This document shows, one piece after another, positions 1 to 8,590 of a stretch of DNA of 14,239 nucleotides (position 1 is its first letter; each line of letters starts with the position of its first letter). The DNA lies in NCBI GenBank assembly GCA_023485185.1, contig JAMCZP010000255.1, forward strand, positions 1 through 14,239, in the 5' to 3' direction. The notes beneath the pieces are model-generated. The model did no database searches, was not told where the DNA came from, and was given only the letters and a program-made list of their open reading frames with translations. The stretch comes from Gammaproteobacteria bacterium. GTDB lineage: Bacteria > Pseudomonadota > Gammaproteobacteria > Pseudomonadales > Halomonadaceae. The translations under genes and the position numbers were made by a program.

Positions 1-360
1 GCTGGCGAAACGCAAACCGCCGTTCAGTGGCTAACCCGCGTAGGGCTGGGCGAGCGGGTGGAACATTTACCTAAACAGCTTTCCGGTGGCGAGCAGCAGC
101 GGGTGGCGGTTGCCCGTGCCTTTGTGACCGACCCGGAGTTAGTTTTCGCCGATGAACCCACTGGCAACCTGGACCCGGATACCGGTGCGCAAATCATTGA
201 TTTGTTATTTACCTTAAATCGTGAAGCAGGCACCACGCTAATCCTTGTCACCCACGATCACGCGTTAGCGCGCCGCTGTGACCGTTGCCTGCGCTTGGAT
301 CACGGGCGCTTGGAAACCTTTGTACCTGCCAGCGCTGTGAGTGAAGAGGGAGCACAATGA
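1..360 (+). CDS. ABC transporter ATP-binding protein, LolD/YbbA type (3' end only)
   Basis: This is the C-terminal 119 residues of an ABC ATPase; the open frame runs in from base 1, so the Walker A part lies outside the window. It shows the signature motif [14 protein letters not shown], a Walker B strand ending in the catalytic Glu (ELVFADEP), the D-loop (GNLD) and the switch histidine in LVTHD. The DEPTGNLD form is typical of the MacB/LolD/FtsE/YbbA branch, which partners FtsX-like permeases. Its TGA overlaps the ATG of the downstream permease by four bases (ATGA), so the two are translationally coupled and very probably form one complex. Family knowledge: in E. coli ybbA-ybbP is such a pair. 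The family is certain; the YbbA assignment rests on the permease next door, so no symbol is given. Confidence 0.95.
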   Translation, partial: AGETQTAVQWLTRVGLGERVEHLPKQLSGGEQQRVAVARAFVTDPELVFADEPTGNLDPDTGAQIIDLLFTLNREAGTTLILVTHDHALARRCDRCLRLDHGRLETFVPASAVSEEGAQ

Positions 361-2933
361 GTGATGTGAATTGGCGTTTGGCAATGCGCAGCCTCAAGCG
401 AGACCTGCGCGCTGCCGATGTTAGAGCTCTGTTTATTGCATTAGTATTGGCCGTTGCGGCTTCCACCATGATTGCTTTCTTTCTTGATCGATTAGAGCGC
501 GGCTTGGAGCGTCAGGCAGGGCAAATGCTGGGTGGCGATTTAGTGCTGGAACAGCGCGACCCCTTTTCCGATGAGCTTCGGGCCAATCTAGAAGATGCAG
601 GCTTTACGTTAAGCGATCAGGTGGATCTCGTCTCAATGATCAGCCGCGGCGACCAGTTCCAGCCCGCGAGCCTAAAAGCGGTTGATGATGTCTACCCTCA
701 TTACGGGGTCTCCCATGTCGACTTTGGTAATGGCACTGAGCAAATAGCCTCTGGTCCACCGCCGGGAGAGGCGTGGGCTGACCCACGGCTAGTGCAGTTG
801 ATTGAGATTGAGCTCGGCGACCGGGTGCAGGTAGGCCAAACTGAGCTTACCGTGACGGGTATTATTGAGCGTGAAGCGGATCAGTCTGGCGGCTTTGGTA
901 ATTTTAACCCGCGCTTAATGCTTAATACGGCGGATCTAGAAGCAACAGGCCTTGTGCAACAGGGTTCTCGAGTAGAGTTTGAAATTTTAGCGGCGGGTTC
1001 ACCTGCCGCGCTGGATCAGGTTCAAGGGCTGCTCGCGGAGCTACGCCGTGACGGAGTAGAAGTGCGGGATGTGCGGGTTGATCGCCCCCAGCTTGGTAAT
1101 GCATTGGAGCGCGCTGAAAGCTATTTGGGGTTAGCAGGGTTGGCTGCCGTATTGTTGGCGGGGGTAGCCGTGGCGATGTCTACCCGGCGCTACGTGGAAC
1201 GCCACTTGGATACCGCCGCACTGCTGCGCTGTTTTGGGGCCAGCCAGCGCCAATTAGTGACTATTTTTAGCCTGCAACTGCTGGGCTTAGCGCTAGTAGC
1301 CGCCGTGATTGGGGCGCTGCTAGGGCTGGTCGGCCAAGCGATACTGCTCTGGTTGCTGGTAAGTTTCCTACCTATGACACTCCCACCACCGGGACTGATG
1401 CCGCTTGGCCTGGGTGTGTTCACCGCTCTGGCTGTTTTGGTGGGATTTGCAGGCCCAACGCTACTGCGTATTAAGCAAGTCAGTGCGCTAAAAGTGCTAC
1501 GACGTGAGCTAGATCCATTGCCACCATCTGCCTGGCTCGTTGTGGGCGTGGCCAGTACTGTGTTTGGCGGCTTGTTATGGCTCTATTCGGGCAGCCTGCC
1601 ATTGGCTATTGCGCTATTAATCGGCGGCGCGATGCTTCTCGGCTTGCTGTGGTTGATTAGCGCGTTTCTGCTCAGCGCTTTGCTGAAGGGCGTGCAGCGC
1701 TTATCAGGAAGCAGTGACTGGTCCCAGGCGCTGCGTTTGGGCGGTCGCCAATTGGCTCGTCGGCGCCAAGCAGGGCTGGGCCAGCTGTTAGCGTTCTCGG
1801 TCACTTTCTTTGCCATGGCGATGATAGTGTTGGTACGCGGCGACCTGTTAAGTACCTGGCAAGACCAATTGCCTGATAACACTCCCAACTATTTTGCTAT
1901 TAATATTCAGCCTTCAGAGCGTGGCCCTTTCGAAGCTTCGGTATCGCCCCGGGTAGAAACCCAAAGTACGCTGTATCCTATGGTTCGCGGCCGTGTGATG
2001 GCGATTAATGGTCAGTCACCGCGTGATGCTGTACCACCGGATGCCCGCGGTGATAACTCGCTGCGTCGCGAGCTCAACCTGACTTGGCAAGCAGACTTGC
2101 CTGAGGGCAACGCAGTAGTAGCTGGGGAGTGGTTTTCGGCTGCAGAGGTAGAAGAAAACAGTGAGCCAGGCCAAGGCTGGATGAGTGCAGTAGAAGCAAC
2201 GCCTCAGGCGGCTCCGGTGCCTATTTCGATGGAGGATGGACTAGCAAGCCGGCTAGGACTTGGGGTTGGCGATGAAATGACCTTTTCAGTCGGTAGCGAT
2301 GAAATCGTGACGCAAATCACCAGTCTTCGCAGCCTGAACTGGGACAGCTTTCAGCCTAACTTCTTTGTTATTTTCCCACCTGGCGTGTTGGAGCAGTTTG
2401 GTCATAGCTATATTACTGCGTTTCACTTGCCTGAAGCAGAAGAGGGGCTGATTCGCGAGTTGATCACCGATTTCCCCGGTGTTTCATTGCTTAATGTCGA
2501 TGCGATTTTAGGACAAGTACGCGATGTGCTCACCCAGGTCACGCGGGCAGTTGAGTTAGTGCTTGCCTTGGTGCTTTTAGCAGGCATTAGCGTGCTTTAT
2601 GCAGCACTAACCGCAAGCCGTCCGGTGCGTGCCCACGAAAGCGGGCTATTGCGTGTGTTTGGAGCGGGCACTCGAATGATTTCACGGGTGCAGGGAGCCG
2701 AGTACGCCTTATTAGGGTTTGCCAGTGGTTTGATGGGCGCGGTGTTGGCCGAACTCGCGACGGGAGCTCTGTATATTTACTGGCTGGATCTCACGCCGCG
2801 CTTTCATCTGGGGCTATGGCTTTTACTACCGCTAGGTGGTGCGCTGATGATTGGCGTGATTGGCCATGCCCTTTCCCGCGGGCTACGTCGCCAAGCCCCG
2901 GCGGCTAGCCTTGGTTTACTAGGGGAGGCGTAA
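357..2933 (+). CDS. FtsX-like ABC transporter permease, YbbP type
   Basis: This 858-residue inner-membrane protein is the permease partner of the ATPase just upstream and resembles E. coli YbbP (about 800 residues). An N-terminal membrane segment lies near residues 24-43. A long extracytoplasmic domain follows (about 45-250), then a block of helices (about 256-275, 300-335, 346-370), two more at about 392-411 and 414-443, and another near 474-494. A second extracytoplasmic domain (about 500-720) is followed by three C-terminal helices. This duplicated FtsX arrangement with two large periplasmic domains is the YbbP pattern, linked in the literature to moving lipids or lipoproteins out of the membrane, although the substrate is not settled. 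The start is the ATG inside the ATGA overlap; no other start is needed. The TAA is three bases from the stop of a possible tiny minus-strand gene. Confidence 0.93.
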   Translation: MSDVNWRLAMRSLKRDLRAADVRALFIALVLAVAASTMIAFFLDRLERGLERQAGQMLGGDLVLEQRDPFSDELRANLEDAGFTLSDQVDLVSMISRGDQFQPASLKAVDDVYPHYGVSHVDFGNGTEQIASGPPPGEAWADPRLVQLIEIELGDRVQVGQTELTVTGIIEREADQSGGFGNFNPRLMLNTADLEATGLVQQGSRVEFEILAAGSPAALDQVQGLLAELRRDGVEVRDVRVDRPQLGNALERAESYLGLAGLAAVLLAGVAVAMSTRRYVERHLDTAALLRCFGASQRQLVTIFSLQLLGLALVAAVIGALLGLVGQAILLWLLVSFLPMTLPPPGLMPLGLGVFTALAVLVGFAGPTLLRIKQVSALKVLRRELDPLPPSAWLVVGVASTVFGGLLWLYSGSLPLAIALLIGGAMLLGLLWLISAFLLSALLKGVQRLSGSSDWSQALRLGGRQLARRRQAGLGQLLAFSVTFFAMAMIVLVRGDLLSTWQDQLPDNTPNYFAINIQPSERGPFEASVSPRVETQSTLYPMVRGRVMAINGQSPRDAVPPDARGDNSLRRELNLTWQADLPEGNAVVAGEWFSAAEVEENSEPGQGWMSAVEATPQAAPVPISMEDGLASRLGLGVGDEMTFSVGSDEIVTQITSLRSLNWDSFQPNFFVIFPPGVLEQFGHSYITAFHLPEAEEGLIRELITDFPGVSLLNVDAILGQVRDVLTQVTRAVELVLALVLLAGISVLYAALTASRPVRAHESGLLRVFGAGTRMISRVQGAEYALLGFASGLMGAVLAELATGALYIYWLDLTPRFHLGLWLLLPLGGALMIGVIGHALSRGLRRQAPAASLGLLGEA

Positions 2934-2936
2934 TAG

Positions 2937-3029
2937 CTACCTAGCTAACCAAAAGCCGACGACAATAGCGCTGGTGACAGCAACAAAAAAGACGAGATTA
3001 CGGGCGCGAGTATCGCGACGTGGTTTCAT
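2937..3029 (-). CDS. possible 30-residue single-pass membrane protein
   Basis: A 31-codon reading frame on the minus strand starts at the ATG read from 3029 and ends in TAG at 2937-2939. It encodes a basic head (MKPRRDTRAR) followed by one hydrophobic stretch, NLVFFVAVTSAIVVGFWLA, and a final Arg. The charge pattern predicts a cytoplasmic N-terminus and a single membrane helix, as in real bacterial membrane microproteins. Its stop lies three bases from the permease stop, the tight tail-to-tail packing seen between real convergent genes here (the next such pair has a 4-base gap). Against it: no clear Shine-Dalgarno sequence precedes the ATG, I found no convincing promoter, and I do not recognise a family. 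It could be chance, but it suits the otherwise empty 2934-3176 gap better than the plus-strand frame there. Confidence 0.4.
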   Translation of the reverse strand: MKPRRDTRARNLVFFVAVTSAIVVGFWLAR

Positions 3030-3176
3030 GGCAACACCAAAATAAGCGTGGAGGTAAAAGCAGCAGAAGCATTATGCACGGCATGGTACCTTTTGTTGTC
3101 CATGTCGTCATCTTGGTGTTTGTGTTTGTCTGCCTTGACTTGCCTGTGTTTGGCGACAACATCTGCTTAGGATTGA

Positions 3177-4094
3177 ATGCTTATGCCATATACCCACCCT
3201 TCGGCTGTACGTGCCTTGGCGCCGCAGCCGCTTTTACTTGCTCAGGGTCGACTTGCTGCACTAAGTTGGGGGCGGGCTGATGCTCCCACATGGCTTGCCC
3301 TGCATGGCTGGTTAGACAATGCAGCGAGCTTCTCCCGTTTGGCACCGCTATTGGTCGAGGCGCTGGATATCCGCATTGTGGCACTGGATTTTCGTGGTCA
3401 TGGGCATTCAACTCATGCTGCGGCGGGAACAGATTATGCGCTTTGGGACTACTGCCACGATGTATTAGATGCCATGGACACCCTCGGCATTGAACAAGCC
3501 AGCTTGTTAGCCCACTCCATGGGCGCGGCAGTCGCCTGCCTGCTTGCCGCTGCGCTGCCAGAGCGCGTTACGCGCTTAACGCTGATTGACGGGTTAGGCG
3601 CGCTGAATACCCCGGTTGAAGAGACCGCCAGCCAACTGCGTAAAGGGTTAACGGCTTATCGTCGGCCACTGTCGCGAGCACCACGCTACCCAGATATCGA
3701 AAGTGCGGTTGCCGCTCGGGTTGCCGGTGGCGTTACATCTGTTGATAGCATAACGGCCACGCCATTGGTGGAGCGCAATACTCAGCCCACTGCCGATGGA
3801 CATGTGCAAATGCGCACAGACAGCCGGTTGTTGAAGCCATCCCTGGTGCGCTTTACACCCGAGCAGGTGCTATCGCTACTGGCGGCGATTCAGGCGCCAG
3901 TATTATTGATTGAGGGCGAAGAAGGGATTTTAGGGGAGCGTTCTTCGGCGGTGCAGGCGCGCCAAGCCGTGCAGGGATTAACGCGTGAAGTACTCAAAGG
4001 TGGGCATCACCTGCATTTGGAACCCCGCGCGGTGGCTCAAGTGGCTGCTGTTATCGTTCATCATTGGGGTAATGTTGAGTGTGTTGAACGGTAA
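3177..4094 (+). CDS. alpha/beta hydrolase (SERHL-like serine hydrolase)
   Basis: This 305-residue alpha/beta-hydrolase-fold protein has an oxyanion-hole region LALHGWLDNAASF (about residues 40-52), a nucleophile elbow LLAHSMGAAVA with Ser114, and a C-terminal GGHHLHLEP segment (about 275-283) supplying the catalytic His. An acid residue is expected in the LLIEGEEG strand (243-250). The HGWLDNAASF wording resembles the 'serine hydrolase-like' group of uncharacterised hydrolases, so the substrate is unknown. Two starts are possible: ATG 3177, only 4 bases after AGGA (3169-3172), or ATG 3183, two codons later at a better 10-base spacing; 3183 may be the true start. A TTGACT at 3135-3140 resembles a -35 box but has no good -10 partner. 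The patatin-like gene follows after 53 bases in the same direction, so the two are probably co-transcribed. Confidence 0.9.
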   Translation: MLMPYTHPSAVRALAPQPLLLAQGRLAALSWGRADAPTWLALHGWLDNAASFSRLAPLLVEALDIRIVALDFRGHGHSTHAAAGTDYALWDYCHDVLDAMDTLGIEQASLLAHSMGAAVACLLAAALPERVTRLTLIDGLGALNTPVEETASQLRKGLTAYRRPLSRAPRYPDIESAVAARVAGGVTSVDSITATPLVERNTQPTADGHVQMRTDSRLLKPSLVRFTPEQVLSLLAAIQAPVLLIEGEEGILGERSSAVQARQAVQGLTREVLKGGHHLHLEPRAVAQVAAVIVHHWGNVECVER

Positions 4095-4147
4095 TAGCGT
4101 CGTCGCTGAAAGTGACATGACTGAAAGCACAAAGTAAGGACAGCTAC

Positions 4148-5161
4148 ATGAACACATTGGCCCACGTAGGAAGTGGTAACAAAGTCGCCCTCGTGCTGGG
4201 CAGTGGTGGGGCACGTGGCTATGCGCATATTGGTGTTATTGAAGCGCTGGAAGCGCGCGGTTTCGAGATTATCGCTGTATCAGGGTGTTCCATGGGGGCG
4301 CTGATCGGTGGCATTTATGCTGCCGGAAAACTGCCGGAATACCGCGATTGGGTGTGTAATCTTGACTACCTGGACGTGCTTAAATTGGTCGATGTCACGT
4401 GGAGCCCAATGGGGGCGATGCGCGCCAGTAAAGTGATGAGCAAGCTGGAGACCTTGGTAGGCGATATTTTAATTGAAGACCTCGCGATCCCTGTGACAAC
4501 GGTGGCGACAGATCTCGTACGTCAACGGGAAGTATGGTTTCAAAACGGTTCATTGCTGCGTGCTATTCGCGCCTCTATCGCTGTGCCAGGTGTCATTACC
4601 CCGGTGCATTTAGGTGACCAAGTATTGGTGGATGGTGGGCTACTCAATCCGCTTCCTATTATGCCAGTGGTAGCCGCCCATGAAGCAGATTTTGTCGTGG
4701 CGGTTAACGTTACGGCGCATAGCCCACTGCCGGTGACATTAGAAGAGTTACTGCCCAAGGAGGAGGAAGATACCGATAGCCGCAGTGAACAAGAGCGCCA
4801 GCGAGATCAAAGCATGGGGAACTGGATGGGTGATGTGCGAGCAGCCACCAAAAAACTGTGGGGTGGGTTTGGCAGCCATACAGATGACAATGAGGTGCTT
4901 GAAGAGACACCTGAAGCACGCGGTAAACGCGAGTGGAGCAAGCTGGATATGATATTGGAGTCGTTTGATATTACCCAGGCGGCGCTGGCCAAGTACAAAG
5001 TGGCAGGCTATCCACCAGATGTGCTGATCGAAATACCCAAAACCGTCTGTAGCACCTACGAATTCCACCGGGGGCGTGATTTGATTCGCTTAGGTCGCCA
5101 CTTAGCCGATGAGGCGCTAGAGCGGCGCATGCCAAGCATTGCCTCTGATGCCACTGAATAA
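4148..5161 (+). CDS. patatin-like phospholipase / RssA-type esterase
   Basis: This 337-residue patatin-fold serine hydrolase carries an oxyanion loop GSGGARGYAHIG (about 18-29), a nucleophile elbow GCSMG with Ser48, and the catalytic Asp of the Ser-Asp dyad in VDGGLLNPLP (Asp162). The order and spacing match bacterial RssA/YchK-like and NTE-type patatins, which hydrolyse acyl esters of phospholipids or lysophospholipids. No signal peptide is seen, so it should be cytoplasmic or membrane-associated. After the catalytic half there is a highly charged, probably disordered stretch (about 193-260) before a conserved-looking C-terminal segment. The start is supported by AAGGA at 4136-4140, seven bases before the ATG. 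It ends four bases from the stop of the convergent smr gene. The hydrolase upstream suggests a small lipid/ester-hydrolysing operon; that is inference only. Confidence 0.92.
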   Translation: MNTLAHVGSGNKVALVLGSGGARGYAHIGVIEALEARGFEIIAVSGCSMGALIGGIYAAGKLPEYRDWVCNLDYLDVLKLVDVTWSPMGAMRASKVMSKLETLVGDILIEDLAIPVTTVATDLVRQREVWFQNGSLLRAIRASIAVPGVITPVHLGDQVLVDGGLLNPLPIMPVVAAHEADFVVAVNVTAHSPLPVTLEELLPKEEEDTDSRSEQERQRDQSMGNWMGDVRAATKKLWGGFGSHTDDNEVLEETPEARGKREWSKLDMILESFDITQAALAKYKVAGYPPDVLIEIPKTVCSTYEFHRGRDLIRLGRHLADEALERRMPSIASDATE

Positions 5162-5165
5162 ATGG

Positions 5166-5735
5166 TTAATGACCGCGTTTACGCAACAGTATATAAACCG
5201 CACCGGTGCCACCGTCGATATCAATCGCTGAGCAGAACGCCAGCACATTAGGCCACTCACGCAGCCAGGTGTTCGTATGGCTTTTGAGGACAGGGAAGTC
5301 AGACGTGCTGCCCCACGCCTTGCCATGCACTACGAGTACGCAACGTAGGCCTTGGCTAGCGGAATCGCGCAGAAAACTCTCAAGCTCCCTACGCGCCTCT
5401 TCCAGCGTATAGCCATGCAGGTCTAGTCCCGCTTGCCAAGCCGTTTGGCCGCGTTTTAACTGGCTAAATGTGCGCCACGGCAGGTCAGGCACGCTAAATT
5501 CTAAATACTCAGAAGGACGCACAGCTTCTACGCGGCCATCCGACGTGCGTCCGGTGGCCTGTGGGGCATTCGTCTGAACAGCAGCGGTGCGCCGGGCTTC
5601 ATGGGCCTGGCTGTCGCGTTTGGGCTTGCCGGGGTCCGCCTGATTAGTGGCGATAGGCCTAACGCCCGCTGCTTTTAACGCATCGCGGAAAGCACTGATA
5701 TCGTCATCATTAGGCAAGTGGCGGCGTCGCGTCAT
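5166..5735 (-). CDS. Smr-domain endonuclease-like protein
   Basis: This 189-residue protein has a variable, basic, probably disordered N-terminal half and a C-terminal Smr (small MutS-related) domain. The domain shows LDLHG (104-108), VVHGK (135-139) and GGTGAVYILLRKR (175-187), the three signature parts. Smr domains cut or bind nucleic acid; E. coli SmrB cleaves mRNA at collided ribosomes. The position, divergent from prmB with aroC beyond, is that of E. coli smrB. However, the domain wording (HGK, then VKSH/VKSY-like, AFCSA, GGxGA-Y) looks closer to SmrA/YdaL and to the Pseudomonas single-Smr proteins, so I give no symbol. The start is the only reasonable ATG: the DDDxSxFRxAL opening is typical of the family although the ribosome site is weak. 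A good promoter lies at 5780-5807. It converges on the patatin gene with a 4-base gap. Confidence 0.92.
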   Translation of the reverse strand: MTRRRHLPNDDDISAFRDALKAAGVRPIATNQADPGKPKRDSQAHEARRTAAVQTNAPQATGRTSDGRVEAVRPSEYLEFSVPDLPWRTFSQLKRGQTAWQAGLDLHGYTLEEARRELESFLRDSASQGLRCVLVVHGKAWGSTSDFPVLKSHTNTWLREWPNVLAFCSAIDIDGGTGAVYILLRKRGH

Positions 5736-5779
5736 GGCAGGCTCAGGTGGTTTAAAAAGTGAATCAGCTTAAGGAGCAC

Positions 5780-5807
5780 AGTATAGCGGGCTGAGCGTTG
5801 CTGTGAA
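5780..5807 (-). promoter_or_regulatory. sigma-70-type promoter for the smr gene
   Basis: Read on the minus strand, TTCACA (5807-5802, 5/6 to the -35 consensus) and TATACT (5785-5780, 5/6 to -10) are 16 bases apart. Transcription would start near 5773, leaving a leader of about 38 bases before the smr ATG at 5735. Judged by eye only. Confidence 0.5.
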
Positions 5808-5824
5808 CCGGGCGGCGTGAAAGG

Positions 5825-5830
5825 TACAAT
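5825..5830 (+). promoter_or_regulatory. possible -10 box for prmB-aroC
   Basis: TACAAT matches the -10 consensus at 5/6 and would give a leader of about 60 bases before the prmB GTG. No good -35 exists at 16-18 bases upstream; TTGCTG at 5798-5803 is 21 bases away. It sits back to back with the smr promoter, so both would share one short control region. Confidence 0.3.
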
Positions 5831-5895
5831 CTTTTATTCGTTATGTGGATAAGGCTTTTTAGCTGCGACCATGAGTATCTTTACCAGGAGTCACT

Positions 5896-6855
5896 GTGAC
5901 CACGCATCTTACCGCTGAGAATTCGCATTCAACCCTTTCCCTGCCGGATTCGGCATTGGTGAGCGATCTCTTTACGCTGCGCGATTATCTGCGCTGGGTC
6001 ACCAGTGAGTTTTATCTCGCAGGGCTGCACTACGGCCATGGCACTGAATCCGCCTGGGATGAGGCAGTAGCGCTTTGCTTAGGCGCACTGCATCTCCCGT
6101 GGAATATCGACCCGAGTGTACTAGAGGCGAGGCTGTTGCCCGTTGAGCGTCAACGAATCATTAGTTTGGCCCGTGAACGTATTACCACACGCCGCCCGCT
6201 GCCCTATTTATTGGGTGAGAGCTTCTTTGCTGGCCACCCCTTTAGCGTTGATGAGCGCGTGTTAATTCCCCGCTCACCCATCGCCGAACTGATAGAAGAT
6301 GGCTTTACTGCGTGGTTTCCGGAAGAGCCACCTGCTAGCGTGCTTGATTTATGCACTGGCTCGGGTTGTATTGGTATTGCTACGGCCCTCTATCTACCCA
6401 CCTGCGAAGTAGTACTTGCTGATATTAGCCAGGATGCGTTGGCGGTAGCGAAGCAAAATATTACCCGTCACGATGTGGGCGACAGGGTTCGCGCAGTTGA
6501 GTCGGACGTATTCAGTGGCCTGGAAGGGCAACGTTTTGATTTGATTGTCTCTAACCCCCCGTATGTGGATGCCCGAGACCTTGCTTTAATGCCCGCTGAG
6601 TTCCGCCATGAGCCTTCATTGGCGTTGGGCGCTGGCAGCGATGGCTTGGATATCGTGCGGCGTATACTGCGGGAGGCGCGGAAACACTTAACCAGTGAAG
6701 GGTGGCTGATAGTAGAAGTCGGTAACTCTGATCGCCATGTGGAAGCGGCGTTTCCTGCCGTACCTTTCCTTTGGCTAGAATTCGAGCGTGGCGGCCAGGG
6801 TGTATTTGCCCTGAGCGCCGCTGAACTCGACGCCCATGCGGCGTCTTTTGTGTGA
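5896..6855 (+). CDS. prmB: 50S ribosomal protein L3 (uL3) glutamine methyltransferase
   Basis: This 319-residue SAM-dependent methyltransferase of the HemK/PrmC family should methylate a glutamine of ribosomal protein uL3. An N-terminal helical substrate-recognition part (about 1-115) is followed by the Rossmann-fold domain: SAM-binding loop [12 protein letters not shown] (151-162), acidic ADIS (176-179), and the glutamine-methylase motif SNPPY (219-223). The C-terminal [11 protein letters not shown] (294-304) is the form typical of PrmB rather than PrmC (HemK). The start is GTG at 5896, with AGGAG at 5886-5890 five bases upstream; no ATG fits better. The neighbourhood (smr divergent, aroC 13 bases downstream) matches the E. 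coli smrB-prmB-aroC locus, which strengthens the PrmB call. It is probably co-transcribed with aroC. Confidence 0.95.
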   Translation: MTTHLTAENSHSTLSLPDSALVSDLFTLRDYLRWVTSEFYLAGLHYGHGTESAWDEAVALCLGALHLPWNIDPSVLEARLLPVERQRIISLARERITTRRPLPYLLGESFFAGHPFSVDERVLIPRSPIAELIEDGFTAWFPEEPPASVLDLCTGSGCIGIATALYLPTCEVVLADISQDALAVAKQNITRHDVGDRVRAVESDVFSGLEGQRFDLIVSNPPYVDARDLALMPAEFRHEPSLALGAGSDGLDIVRRILREARKHLTSEGWLIVEVGNSDRHVEAAFPAVPFLWLEFERGGQGVFALSAAELDAHAASFV

Positions 6856-6868
6856 GGAATTAACGGCC

Positions 6869-7960
6869 ATGTCTGGCAATACTTTTGGCAAACTTTTTAC
6901 CGTCACCACGTTTGGTGAAAGCCACGGCCCTGCACTGGGCGCTATCGTTGATGGTTGCCCTCCTGGGTTGCCGTTAAGTGAAGCGGATCTACAGGGAGAC
7001 CTGGATCGCCGTCGGCCGGGTAGCTCGCGGCATACCACGCAGCGCAAAGAGCCGGATCAGGTGCGTATCCTCTCAGGGGTGTTTGAAGGCAAGACTACCG
7101 GTACCTCGATTGGCCTGCTAATTGAGAATACCGATCAGCGCTCCAACGACTATTCAAAAATCAAAGATCAGTTTCGTCCAGCCCATGCGGATTACACCTA
7201 TCACCATAAATATGGTCATCGTGACTATCGCGGCGGTGGCCGCTCCAGCGCCCGCGAAACGGCGATGCGGGTCGCCGCAGGGGCGATTGCCAAAAAATAT
7301 TTGGCAGCACACGGCGTGCAGATTCGCGGCTACATGAGTCAATTAGGGCCGATTAAAATTGACTTTAAACAGTGGGAATCCGTTGAGCAAAATGCTTTTT
7401 TCTGTCCCGATCCTGAAAAAGTCGCAGAGCTAGAAGCCTATATGGATCAACTGCGCCGCGACCAAGACTCTGTAGGCGCTGAAATTACGGTGATTGCTGA
7501 AGGCGTGCCAGTAGGGTTGGGCGAACCCGTCTTTGACCGCCTGGATGCTGACCTGGCGCACGGTTTGATGAGTATTAATGCGGTAAAAGGGGTAGAGATT
7601 GGTGCAGGTTTTGGCTGTGTGGCCCAACGTGGCAGCGAGCACCGTGATGAGATGACGCCAGAGGGATTTTTATCTAATCATGCTGGCGGCGTATTGGGGG
7701 GTATTTCTAGCGGCCAACCTATCGTGGCACGCTTAGCGCTTAAACCTACTTCCAGCATCACCACGCCAGGGCGTTCCATTGATGTTCATGGTCAAGCAGT
7801 AGAAGTCATTACCAAAGGGCGGCATGATCCTTGTGTCGGTATTCGTGCGACCCCGATTGCTGAAGCCATGATGGCCATAACGCTGCTGGATCACTGGTTA
7901 CGTCAGCGTGGCCAAAATGGTGATGTTAGCGTTGACACACCGCGTTTAACGCAGCGTTAA
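6869..7960 (+). CDS. aroC: chorismate synthase
   Basis: AroC converts 5-enolpyruvylshikimate-3-phosphate to chorismate, the last common step to aromatic amino acids, folate and quinones, using reduced FMN. The 363-residue product matches the usual length (about 360). It begins [20 protein letters not shown], the standard N-terminus, and shows the family signatures GGGRSSARE (about 122-130) and [17 protein letters not shown] (about 318-334). An upstream in-frame ATG at 6836 would overlap prmB and add 11 residues that do not belong to the family. The ATG at 6869 is preferred, with GAGGA at 6854-6858 overlapping the prmB stop. Thirteen bases separate the two genes, so translation is probably coupled to prmB. 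Confidence 0.98.
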   Translation: MSGNTFGKLFTVTTFGESHGPALGAIVDGCPPGLPLSEADLQGDLDRRRPGSSRHTTQRKEPDQVRILSGVFEGKTTGTSIGLLIENTDQRSNDYSKIKDQFRPAHADYTYHHKYGHRDYRGGGRSSARETAMRVAAGAIAKKYLAAHGVQIRGYMSQLGPIKIDFKQWESVEQNAFFCPDPEKVAELEAYMDQLRRDQDSVGAEITVIAEGVPVGLGEPVFDRLDADLAHGLMSINAVKGVEIGAGFGCVAQRGSEHRDEMTPEGFLSNHAGGVLGGISSGQPIVARLALKPTSSITTPGRSIDVHGQAVEVITKGRHDPCVGIRATPIAEAMMAITLLDHWLRQRGQNGDVSVDTPRLTQR

Positions 7961-7987
7961 CGTCACGGAGTAAGGTTGGCCGTTCGC

Positions 7988-7996
7988 TGCTACACT
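7988..7996 (+). promoter_or_regulatory. weak extended -10 promoter candidate for the PHA module
   Basis: TGC followed by TACACT forms a TGn-extended -10 (hexamer 4/6) between aroC and the DUF6489-like gene, about 55 bases before the start at 8051. No recognisable -35 lies at the right spacing, so this is only a candidate; the gene could also be read through from aroC. Confidence 0.25.
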
Positions 7997-8050
7997 CAAA
8001 CAAAACAAATGCATGAGAAACAGTCATGGAAAAAAGTGCAGGAGCCGCCA

Positions 8051-8452
8051 ATGAAAATTAACGTTGAGTTCGAACTTACCCCGGACGAATTCCGACAATC
8101 GCTAGGCTTGCCTGATGTTGAGGCTTTCCAGAAAAATCTACTCGACAATATTCAGCAGCAGATGGAATCAGGGGTTGAAGGTTATGACCCTATGAGCTTG
8201 ATGCGACCTTTCCTGCAGCAACCTATGATGCAGCAAGGGCTTTCTCAAGGGCTGGCTAATTTCGGCACCTACCAGCAAATGATGCTGGATATGTTACGAC
8301 AGGCGGGCACTAGCAGTTCCTCTGCATCGGATAAATCGGGAAATCAACGCACATCCGAGAGGGCTGCGGAGCCGGCTAAAGCCAATAAAGGGTCGTCGAG
8401 CGAGAGGAGCACCAAAGCCACCGCTTCCTCTCGCTCTCGAGCAAAAGGGTAG
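8051..8452 (+). CDS. DUF6489-like protein, probable PHA granule accessory
   Basis: This is a 133-residue protein of unknown biochemical role. Its N-terminus (MKINVEFELTPDEFRQSLGL, then PDVEAFQKNLLDNIQQQ) resembles the DUF6489 family as I remember it. Residues about 37-90 are Met/Gln-rich and helical-looking and contain QQGLSQGLANF. The last 40 or so residues are low-complexity Ser/Ala/Lys/Arg, ending SRSRAKG, much like the basic tails of nucleoid-binding PHA proteins (PhaF, PhaM). The frame is open 25 codons further up, but ATG 8051 has AGGAG at 8040-8044, six bases away, and gives the family-like N-terminus. It lies directly upstream of phasin and phaC on the same strand, 138 bases before the phasin. 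A granule-linked job is inferred from context, not shown by any motif. Confidence 0.85.
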   Translation: MKINVEFELTPDEFRQSLGLPDVEAFQKNLLDNIQQQMESGVEGYDPMSLMRPFLQQPMMQQGLSQGLANFGTYQQMMLDMLRQAGTSSSSASDKSGNQRTSERAAEPAKANKGSSSERSTKATASSRSRAKG

Positions 8453-8478
8453 ATGGTAAGGACGCTATCTTAAGTATG

Positions 8479-8526
8479 TTGCAATGCGTCATGCCAGAGA
8501 TTACTCTTTTTTGCAGTGCAGCAAAG
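8479..8526 (+). promoter_or_regulatory. candidate operator: TTGCA(A/G)TGC direct repeats before the phasin gene
   Basis: TTGCAATGC (8479-8487) and TTGCAGTGC (8511-8519) start 32 bases apart, about three helical turns, so both would face the same side of the DNA. The second lies inside an interrupted palindrome, TTTGC-N6-GCAAA (8510-8525). PhaR, the PHA-responsive repressor of phasin genes in other bacteria, is known to prefer TGC/GCA-rich sites, which makes it a possible binder here. No clear promoter was identified: TTGCAA (8479-8484) with TACTCT (8502-8507) at 17 bases is weak. Confidence 0.3.
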
Positions 8527-8590
8527 AAAGTTTGAATCGAGATGAGTCACTCCCAGGCTCATGCCAAGGAACGTAATAGGAGCAGACACT

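Noticed and set aside
3135..3164. TTGACT as -35 of a hydrolase promoter
   Set aside because: No acceptable -10 hexamer at 16-18 bases; only the -35 half looks good.
3020..3280. 86-codon plus-strand frame before the hydrolase, hydrophobic and Cys-rich
   Set aside because: It overlaps the hydrolase by about 100 bases in another frame, its C-terminal half is a shifted reading of hydrolase sequence, and it has no family resemblance.
7932..7960. TTGACA at 7932-7937 as a -35 for the PHA module
   Set aside because: It is inside the end of aroC, and the sequence 17 bases on (CGTTAA) is not a usable -10.
7976..8050. 25-residue N-terminal extension of the DUF6489-like protein
   Set aside because: The internal ATG at 8051 has AGGAG at six bases and gives the family-like N-terminus.
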